Shown here piece after piece: positions 1 through 4,827 of a stretch of DNA of 8,275 nucleotides (position 1 is the first letter of the stretch; every line of letters starts with the position of its first letter). This stretch comes from AC-52 sp044870295. GTDB lineage: Bacteria; Actinomycetota; UBA4738. A program made the translations under genes and the position numbers. The notes under the pieces are model-generated. The model was not told the origin of the DNA, did not search any database, and worked only from the letters and a program-made list of their open reading frames with translations. Where the stretch lies: positions 1-8,275 of the forward strand of contig JBIOYQ010000157.1 of the NCBI GenBank assembly GCA_044870295.1, given 5' to 3'.

Positions 1-480
1 GGCGGCGATCGCCCTGAGGACGTGGCCGTTGCCCCCGGAGTAGCCGAGCAGCGGCTGGCCGAACATCTTGAGGACGTCGATATCCGTCAGGCGGGCGCTG
101 CGGACCGGCTCGATCCGTGAGGCGTCGTTGCACTGATACACGGCGATGAAGCGGGTGATCCCCCCCTCGACCGGCTCCTCGTAGACGATGTCGGCCCACG
201 ACAGGCCCGTCTGCGGGCGGGCCGCCGGCAGGTTCTCGATCTTGACGGCCAGGGTCGGTCGCTGCGGCACCTTCGCCTTGAGCACACCGGACAGCGGACA
301 CGTTGGAGGGGGCGGCGGCGCGGTGGACTCGGATGGGCTTTCCGTCGGTCCCGAGCCGGTGGCGAGCGGGCCGACGCCGGCCTTGCCGCCCAGCGCCAGC
401 ACCGCGGCCGCGCCGCCGGCGATCAGGGCGATGGCGATCACGACACCGAACACGGCTCGGCCGCGCCTGGTGGGAGTCAT
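1..480 (-). CDS. DUF3048 domain protein, membrane-anchored, N-terminal part (cut by window edge)
   Basis: The frame is open from an ATG at 480 to the left edge, giving the first 160 residues; the C-terminal half lies outside. Residues about 10-32 are a hydrophobic anchor or uncleaved signal after a basic start (TRRGR), so the rest should lie outside the cytoplasm. A Ser/Pro-rich linker follows (about 43-60), then the start of a DUF3048 domain: LAVKIENLPAARPQTGL, ADIVYEEPVEGGITRF and RIEPVRSAR are its typical blocks. Bacillus YerB is a lipoprotein of this family; here I see no lipobox cysteine, although Cys61 and Cys117 could pair outside the cell. The family has no established biochemical function that I can name, and the sequence does not suggest one. 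A strong Shine-Dalgarno supports the ATG. It lies downstream of htpX on the same strand but behind a 117-base gap with its own candidate promoter. Confidence 0.85.
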   Translation of the reverse strand, partial: MTPTRRGRAVFGVVIAIALIAGGAAAVLALGGKAGVGPLATGSGPTESPSESTAPPPPPTCPLSGVLKAKVPQRPTLAVKIENLPAARPQTGLSWADIVYEEPVEGGITRFIAVYQCNDASRIEPVRSARLTDIDVLKMFGQPLLGYSGGNGHVLRAIAA

Positions 481-492
481 GGTTGGGGGTTT

Positions 493-500
493 TCCTCCTT
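493..500 (-). promoter_or_regulatory. Ribosome-binding site of the DUF3048 gene
   Basis: On the minus strand the sequence reads AAGGAGGA, a near-perfect Shine-Dalgarno, 12 bases before the ATG at 480. It fixes the start of the DUF3048 reading frame and is the strongest such site on the minus strand of the window. Confidence 0.75.
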
Positions 501-536
501 CGAATCCGCTGTGGTCCCAGGGGGAAGGACACCGGC

Positions 537-565
537 ATGCTACCCGCCGATTGGACCCTTCACAA
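537..565 (-). promoter_or_regulatory. Candidate sigma70-type promoter for the DUF3048 gene
   Basis: On the minus strand TTGTGA (565-560) and TAGCAT (542-537) are separated by exactly 17 bases. Each hexamer matches the consensus at 4 of 6 positions. The site lies in the only sizeable gap of the minus-strand run, between the htpX stop and the DUF3048 start, which makes separate transcription of the DUF3048 gene plausible. The match is modest and rests on position and spacing. Confidence 0.35.
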
Positions 566-597
566 TCATCTTGAGTTGTCTCCTCGTTGTGATCCCG

Positions 598-1515
598 TTA
601 CATCTCCTCCAGGATCCGGATCCGGTCCTGGATGGGGGGATGGGTCGAGAACAGGTTCTCGAACCAATGATTCCCCTCGCCGGGAACGCGAGACGGCTGG
701 TTGAGCCACAGATGGGCCGTGGCGTTGTTGGCCACGCGCAACGGTGTGGTGTCGGCGGCGATCTTGCGAAGGGCGCTGGCCAGCCCCGGGGGGTAGCGCG
801 TGAGCATGGCGCCCTCCGCGTCGGCCAGATACTCACGGCGTCGTGACATCGCCAGCTTGATCACCTGCGCGATCAACGGGGTCAGGACCGCCAGGATCAA
901 GCCCGCGATGGCCAGGATGGCGAACACGCCGCCGCCCTCTCCCCCGTCCCGGCGCCGGCCGCGGCCGCCGAACCCGCCGCCTCCCCAGAAGAACCATCGG
1001 AGCATGAACTCGGCGATGAGGACGACGGAGCCGACCAGGGTGGCCACGATCGTGCCGAGCAGGATGTCCCGGTCGCGGATGTGGCTCATCTCGTGCGCGA
1101 TGACGCCCTCCAGCTCGACCCGGTTCATGCTGTCGAGCAGGCCCTGGGTGACGGCGATGTGCGAGTCCTCCGGTTTGGGGCCGGTGGCGAACGCGTTGGG
1201 CGCCTTCTCGGGGATCACGTAGACCGACGGTTTCGGCAGACCGGCCGCGATGGACAACCCCTCCACGATGTTGTGGAGGCGCGGCTCCTCCTCGTGCGTC
1301 ACCGGGCGGGCCCGGGCCGATCGCAGCACCAAACGGTGCCCGTACTTGTAGGAGTACCAGGACAGGCCGGCCGCGATGAGCAGCGCGATCACCAGGCCGG
1401 CCGGGCCCGTTCCCAGCAGATAGCCGAACAGGTAGCCCAGCCCGCCGACGACGATGAGCGTGCCGATGACGATGAGCACCGTGCGTCGCTTGTTGCGGGC
1501 GATCTGTTCGTACAC
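598..1515 (-). CDS. htpX: HtpX-like M48 zinc metalloprotease
   Basis: A 305-residue integral membrane protease of the HtpX family, which degrades misfolded or damaged membrane proteins from the cytoplasmic face. Two membrane segments sit near the N terminus (about 12-32 and 38-55) and two more at about 152-173 and 198-220. The zinc site is visible: HEMSH at 141-145 supplies two histidines and the catalytic Glu142, and the EYLAD motif supplies the third ligand Glu228. The C-terminal STHPPIQDRI block is typical of the family, and length is normal. A Gly/Arg-rich stretch at about 178-196 lies between the HExxH helix region and the last membrane segment. The start is GTG at 1515; no other initiator lies close and its Shine-Dalgarno is weak. 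Only 15 bases separate it from the lemA stop, so it is probably co-transcribed with lemA, a very common partner. Confidence 0.95.
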   Translation of the reverse strand: MYEQIARNKRRTVLIVIGTLIVVGGLGYLFGYLLGTGPAGLVIALLIAAGLSWYSYKYGHRLVLRSARARPVTHEEEPRLHNIVEGLSIAAGLPKPSVYVIPEKAPNAFATGPKPEDSHIAVTQGLLDSMNRVELEGVIAHEMSHIRDRDILLGTIVATLVGSVVLIAEFMLRWFFWGGGGFGGRGRRRDGGEGGGVFAILAIAGLILAVLTPLIAQVIKLAMSRRREYLADAEGAMLTRYPPGLASALRKIAADTTPLRVANNATAHLWLNQPSRVPGEGNHWFENLFSTHPPIQDRIRILEEM

Positions 1516-1530
1516 CGCGCCGCCCGGCTG

Positions 1531-2082
1531 TTAGAAGCGGACCGCGACCGGGCCCCGGTCGGCGTCCTCGATGTCGAAGAACTCGCGTGGCCGGAACTTG
1601 CCGAGCGAGGCCACGATGCTGGACGGGAAGGTCTGGATCCGGGTGTTCAGGGCCTGGACCTGATCGTTGTAGAACTGCCGGGCGAACGCGATCCTCGACT
1701 CCGTCCCGGTCAGCTCCTCCTGCAAGGCCAGAAAGTTCTCATTGGCCTTGAGCTGAGGATAGTTCTCCGCCACGGCGATCAGCCGTCGGAGGCCGGCGGT
1801 GAGCTGGTTCTCGGCCTGCGCCTGGGCCTGGACGCCGGTGACGGACTCGGCGTGGGCGCGGGCTCGAGCGACCTCTTCGAACAGCTCGCGCTCGTGCGCG
1901 GCATAGCCCTTCACCGCTTCGACGAGGTTCGGGATCAGGTCATAGCGGCGCCGCAGCTGGACGTCGATCTGCGACCAGGCGTTGTCCGTGCGCACGCGCA
2001 GCCGCACCAGCCGGTTGTACGCGTACACCCCGTAGAGCAGGACCAGCCCGACGAGACCGAGCACGATCCACAACGCAAGCAC
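1531..2082 (-). CDS. lemA: LemA family protein
   Basis: A 183-residue protein with one N-terminal membrane segment (about residues 2-20) followed by a mainly helical domain. The LemA signature is clear: NAWSQIDVQLRRRYDLIPNL at about 34-53, followed by VKGYAAHE, then AENYPQLKANENF and LQEELTGTE, then ARQFYND and the FPSSIVA block near the C terminus. LemA proteins are membrane-tethered and often encoded beside HtpX. Their molecular role is not settled; a link to membrane stress is inferred from that association. The assigned start is GTG at 2082, which gives a sensible membrane helix. An ATG at 2090 is out of frame and cannot be used. No good Shine-Dalgarno precedes the GTG. It follows the PimA-like gene by 42 bases without an obvious terminator, so read-through from the lipid genes is likely. 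Confidence 0.93.
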   Translation of the reverse strand: MLALWIVLGLVGLVLLYGVYAYNRLVRLRVRTDNAWSQIDVQLRRRYDLIPNLVEAVKGYAAHERELFEEVARARAHAESVTGVQAQAQAENQLTAGLRRLIAVAENYPQLKANENFLALQEELTGTESRIAFARQFYNDQVQALNTRIQTFPSSIVASLGKFRPREFFDIEDADRGPVAVRF

Positions 2083-2124
2083 GAAGCCATGGTACCAAGG
2101 CGCTTTTCGAGGGCGGGCCCGTTC

Positions 2125-3222
2125 TCAGCCGACGCCCAGCGCCTCGCGATAGGCGGCTTCGATCTGGTCCACGACGGTCTCCCAGCGGAAGGCCTGGGCG
2201 CGTTCCCGGCCGGCTGCCGAGAGTCGCTTGGCCAGGTCCCCGTCGCTCAGGATCGTGGCGACGGCGTTGGCCAGGGCGGCCGGGTCGCCCGGAGGGACCA
2301 GCAGGCCATCGATCCCGTCCCGGACGACCTCGCGATAGCCCGCGATGTCGCTGGCCACCACCGGGACCCCGGCCGCCATCGCCTCCACCAGCGCCAGGCC
2401 GAAGCTCTCCTGGCCGAGGGCGGACGCGATGAACACGTCCGCACCTGCGTGGTAGCCGGGCAGCCGGTCGTGGTGGACGGTTCCGACCATGTGGACGCGG
2501 GACCGGACCTCGGCAGGGAGGCCGTCGATCGCCGCGCGGTCCTTCCCCTCTCCGATCACCACGAACCCGAGGTCGGGGAACCGGTGCGCCAGGACCGCGA
2601 AGGCCCGCACCGCCACTGCGAACCCCTTCTGCGCATCGAGACGGTGCGTCCACAGCATCCGACGCCCAGGCGGAAGTTCGGGGGCGGGCGCCGCATTCGC
2701 GAACAGATCAACGTCGGAGCCGTTCGGCACGATCCGGATGTCACCGCCGAACCGTGAACCGTAGAAGTCCCTCGCGGCGCGCGACACCGCGATCCGAACA
2801 CGTAATCGCCTCCAGACCGGCCGCAGCACCGGAAGCGCCGCGGTCAGCAGCCGCGACCGCTCGACGTTGGCGTGGAACGTCGCGACCACGGGCGCGCGCG
2901 CCCGCCAGGTGGCGAACATCGAGGTCGACGGGGCCGTCGGTTCGTGCGCATGGACCAGGTCCGGCTCGAACGCCCGCAAGATGCGTCCGACCCGGGCCCA
3001 GGAGGCCGGCGTGAAACAGATGGGAGCGACGGTTCCCTGGTACCGGGTCCGGATGGGCCTGCCGACGATGCGAACCCATGCTTCGGGCGCCGGCGCACCC
3101 CCGGGTGCCAACACCACCACCTCCTGGCCTCGCTCACGAAGGCGACCGGCCAGCTCGCGAACATGGACCTGCACCCCACCCGGCGCGCCCCAGTCATAGG
3201 GACACGCCAGCGCGATCCTCAC
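2125..3222 (-). CDS. pimA: GT4 glycosyltransferase, PimA-like phosphatidylinositol mannosyltransferase
   Basis: A 365-residue GT-B glycosyltransferase of family GT4, resembling mycobacterial PimA, which moves mannose from GDP-mannose to phosphatidylinositol on the inner membrane face. The N-terminal block CPYDWGAPGGVQVHV contains the Gly-Gly loop (15-16). HEPTAPSTSM (93-102) and ATFH with His117 match the acceptor half. Arg194 and Lys199 (HRLDAQKG) and the E-x7-E motif from Glu272 to Glu280 (ESFGLALVE) form the donor site; all correspond to catalytic positions of PimA. The frame is open further upstream, but the extension only overlaps the acyltransferase; GTG at 3222, encoding VRIALACPYD, aligns with the family start. 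That GTG shares GTGA with the upstream stop. The specific acceptor is inferred from similarity and from the acyltransferase neighbour; a related GT4 (PimB-type) role cannot be excluded. Confidence 0.85.
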   Translation of the reverse strand: MRIALACPYDWGAPGGVQVHVRELAGRLRERGQEVVVLAPGGAPAPEAWVRIVGRPIRTRYQGTVAPICFTPASWARVGRILRAFEPDLVHAHEPTAPSTSMFATWRARAPVVATFHANVERSRLLTAALPVLRPVWRRLRVRIAVSRAARDFYGSRFGGDIRIVPNGSDVDLFANAAPAPELPPGRRMLWTHRLDAQKGFAVAVRAFAVLAHRFPDLGFVVIGEGKDRAAIDGLPAEVRSRVHMVGTVHHDRLPGYHAGADVFIASALGQESFGLALVEAMAAGVPVVASDIAGYREVVRDGIDGLLVPPGDPAALANAVATILSDGDLAKRLSAAGRERAQAFRWETVVDQIEAAYREALGVG

Positions 3223-4166
3223 GCCGGAACGTCCCAGGCCGGCTGGAACATGTGCCAGTCGGCAGGCGCCGAGGCGATGTAGCGCTCGAACTCGGCGGCC
3301 ATGACGCTCGTCAGCGCCGTCACGTCCTGACGCATGACGCCGGTGCGTTCGAGCTGCACGGGCGGGCCGATCACCGTGTGCCAGCCCTCGGCCGTGGTGA
3401 AGACCGCACACACGCACAACGGCGCGCCGGTCGCCAGCGAGAGCATGGCCGGGCCGGCGGGAAGCAACCGCTTCGCGCCGAACATCTCCACCTGAACACC
3501 TCGTCCGGTGAGGTCACGGTCGGCCACCAACGTGATGATGTGGTTCTCCGACAGGAGCCGGATCAGCGTCTCCGCGACCCGACTGCCCTCCGACAGCGGG
3601 ACGATTCCCATGCCCAGGGCCCGGCGGTGGCGGAGGAACAGCTCGAACACGGAGCGAGGCCGGAGCTCCTCGGCCACGGCCGTCATGCGATAGCCGTTGA
3701 CGCACAGCCAGTGGCCGGCGGCGTCCCAGTTCCCCATGTGCGGCAGCGCCAGCACGACCCCTCGGCCGGCGGCGAGCGCCCGGTCGGCGTGCTCGAGGCC
3801 GTCGATGGTGAAACGGCGGTCCACCTCGTCGACCGGCATGGTGCGAAGGGCGAAGGTCTCATACCAGTACCGCGCGTAGAGGCGGAAGCACTCACGTGTG
3901 GCGCTCTGCACCAACGCCGAGTCGGGATCGTGCCCGAGGACCTGGGCGAGGTTGCCTGCGACCACCCGTCGCTGGTCCTGGGCTCTCCGGTAGTGCCACC
4001 GGAAATACAGGTTGGCCAGGGCCAGGCCGGTGCGCCGAGGGAGCCGCATCCCCAGCCACTCGGCCGACCGGATGGACAGATACGCCCCGAGGTCAGAGGG
4101 TGGACCAGCGGAGGGAGGCGCGGTGACCGCCTGCTCGGCCGGTCGTGGGGCCGCTTCCACGCTCAC
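3219..4166 (-). CDS. PIM acyltransferase (PatA-like; LpxL/HtrB lysophospholipid acyltransferase family)
   Basis: A 315-residue acyltransferase of the bacterial lipid A/PIM acyltransferase family. In mycobacteria the equivalent, PatA, transfers palmitate from acyl-CoA to the mannose of PIM1/PIM2 at the cytoplasmic membrane face. The catalytic HxxxxD motif is HMGNWD with His143 and Asp148; the preceding ALPH context, the AEELRP stretch (about 165-170) and ADRDLTGRG (about 215-223) also fit the family. The first 25 residues are Pro/Ala-rich and probably disordered. An open frame continues upstream to 4694, but that part is antisense-like Arg/Gly-rich shadow of the phosphatidyltransferase gene. 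The chosen GTG at 4166 overlaps the preceding stop as GTGA, mirroring the next junction, with AAGG seven bases upstream. A second GTG at 4160 is an alternative. Position between the phosphatidyltransferase homologue and the PimA-like gene matches the mycobacterial order. Confidence 0.88.
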   Translation of the reverse strand: MSVEAAPRPAEQAVTAPPSAGPPSDLGAYLSIRSAEWLGMRLPRRTGLALANLYFRWHYRRAQDQRRVVAGNLAQVLGHDPDSALVQSATRECFRLYARYWYETFALRTMPVDEVDRRFTIDGLEHADRALAAGRGVVLALPHMGNWDAAGHWLCVNGYRMTAVAEELRPRSVFELFLRHRRALGMGIVPLSEGSRVAETLIRLLSENHIITLVADRDLTGRGVQVEMFGAKRLLPAGPAMLSLATGAPLCVCAVFTTAEGWHTVIGPPVQLERTGVMRQDVTALTSVMAAEFERYIASAPADWHMFQPAWDVPA

Positions 4167-4723
4167 CGCGACGCCTTGTCGGCACCGGCGAGACGCCGAT
4201 CTTGACGGGCGACGTTCCACGCCGCGACCACGGCGGCGGCCCCGGCCAGGACCACGAAGACCCACAGCCCGGCCAGGGCCCATCCCGTGAGCAACAGGAG
4301 GACCAGGATCGCGTACCGCGTCCACTTGAAAGCCGGGTGCTCGACGACGTGATACCCGAGGGCCTGTCCCTTGGCCCGCTGATACGACGCGAGGTAGGAG
4401 GCGCCCAGGCCGATCAGGGCGAGTGCCGTCTCGCCCTCGGCGGCGGCCCGTGAGACCCAGGCCAGGGGCACCAGGATGGATGCCTCGTACACGCGGTCGA
4501 GGACGCGCACGGCGAACCGCTCCCTCGTGTCCCCCCGCGCCGAGCCCGCGGCCTCGGCCACCAGCAGGGCCACCGCTCCGGCCAGCGCGGCGAGCCCGCC
4601 GAAGAAGCGATGCCGCGTGACGATGAGGAACGAGGTGCCGGCAGAGCAGACCACAGCTCCGCCGAGCAGGAAACCCGCCCGACCGTGGTGCCATCGATCG
4701 CTCGCAGCAGGCCGAGCCGCCAT
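4163..4723 (-). CDS. CDP-alcohol phosphatidyltransferase-fold membrane protein with degenerate active site
   Basis: A 186-residue, strongly hydrophobic protein with about five or six membrane segments (roughly 17-36, 40-58, 80-93, 98-115, 134-152, 153-170). It sits where mycobacteria carry the phosphatidylinositol-phosphate synthase pgsA1, directly before the acyltransferase. The C-terminal half resembles CDP-alcohol phosphatidyltransferases: SYLASYQRAKGQALGY, then a tryptophan-containing membrane pair and a basic tail. The family motif D-x2-D-G-x2-A-R ... G-x3-D-x3-D is not intact: the segment reads VAEAAGSAR (55-63), keeping only the final Ala-Arg, and later only LDR (75-77) with Asp76 is clear. 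Catalysis is therefore doubtful; it may be a non-catalytic relative or a divergent enzyme. I prefer ATG at 4723, preceded by GTAGG; a TTG at 4783 would add 20 residues. Its stop overlaps the acyltransferase start. Confidence 0.7.
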   Translation of the reverse strand: MAARPAASDRWHHGRAGFLLGGAVVCSAGTSFLIVTRHRFFGGLAALAGAVALLVAEAAGSARGDTRERFAVRVLDRVYEASILVPLAWVSRAAAEGETALALIGLGASYLASYQRAKGQALGYHVVEHPAFKWTRYAILVLLLLTGWALAGLWVFVVLAGAAAVVAAWNVARQDRRLAGADKASR

Positions 4724-4742
4724 CGGCCGGAGCCTACCACCA

Positions 4743-4754
4743 GGCCGAACGGCC
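4743..4754. other. Short perfect dyad in the divergent intergenic region
   Basis: GGCCGAACGGCC has perfect 5-base arms around AA. It lies 12 bases before the candidate -10 of the EF-G gene, about where a -35 element or an operator would be, and 19 bases from the start of the divergent phosphatidyltransferase-like gene. In DNA this GC-rich such a short dyad may be chance. Confidence 0.25.
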
Positions 4755-4766
4755 AACCCCGTTCGA

Positions 4767-4772
4767 TAGAAT
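4767..4772 (+). promoter_or_regulatory. Candidate -10 element for the EF-G2 gene
   Basis: TAGAAT matches TATAAT at 5 of 6 positions and is one of the few AT-rich spots in the 104-base divergent gap. It would give a leader of about 50 bases. No good -35 hexamer is present at 16-18 bases upstream, so this is a weak call. Confidence 0.3.
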
Positions 4773-4781
4773 CGGCGGTCC

Positions 4782-4798
4782 AAGCCCTCCGGGGGCTT
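4782..4798 (+). other. Small hairpin in the EF-G2 leader
   Basis: AAGCCC and GGGCTT form a perfect 6-base stem around the loop TCCGG. It falls between the candidate -10 and the ribosome-binding site. No T-run follows, so it is not a terminator on either strand by the usual criteria; any role in the leader transcript is speculative. Confidence 0.3.
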
Positions 4799-4815
4799 CG
4801 AGCAGCGGCATCGAC

Positions 4816-4823
4816 AGAAGGGG
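4816..4823 (+). promoter_or_regulatory. Ribosome-binding site of the EF-G2 gene
   Basis: AGAAGGGG ends four bases before the ATG at 4828. The site is purine-rich and close to the consensus, and it agrees with the family start MNVYEPSNIRNV. Confidence 0.55.
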
Positions 4824-4827
4824 TCGC

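Noticed and set aside
612..624. Tandem GGATCC hexamers inside htpX
   Set aside because: They encode the conserved C-terminal region (DRIRILEEM) and are explained by codon choice; no regulatory role is indicated.
2088..2090. ATG as the lemA start
   Set aside because: It is 8 bases upstream of the GTG and out of frame with the LemA reading frame.
1081..2757. A 558-codon plus-strand open frame opposite htpX, lemA and the PimA-like gene
   Set aside because: It is antisense to three clear genes, is rich in Arg, Gly, Asp and His, and has no recognisable domain; this is the usual stop-poor shadow in very GC-rich DNA.
3223..3417. N-terminal extension of the PimA-like frame by 65 codons
   Set aside because: It overlaps the acyltransferase end and has no similarity to GT4 N termini, whereas VRIALACPYD at 3222 aligns with the PimA start.
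4167..4694. N-terminal extension of the acyltransferase frame by 176 codons
   Set aside because: The extension is Arg/Gly-rich and lies over the phosphatidyltransferase-like gene in another frame; family length and the GTGA overlap fix the start at 4166.
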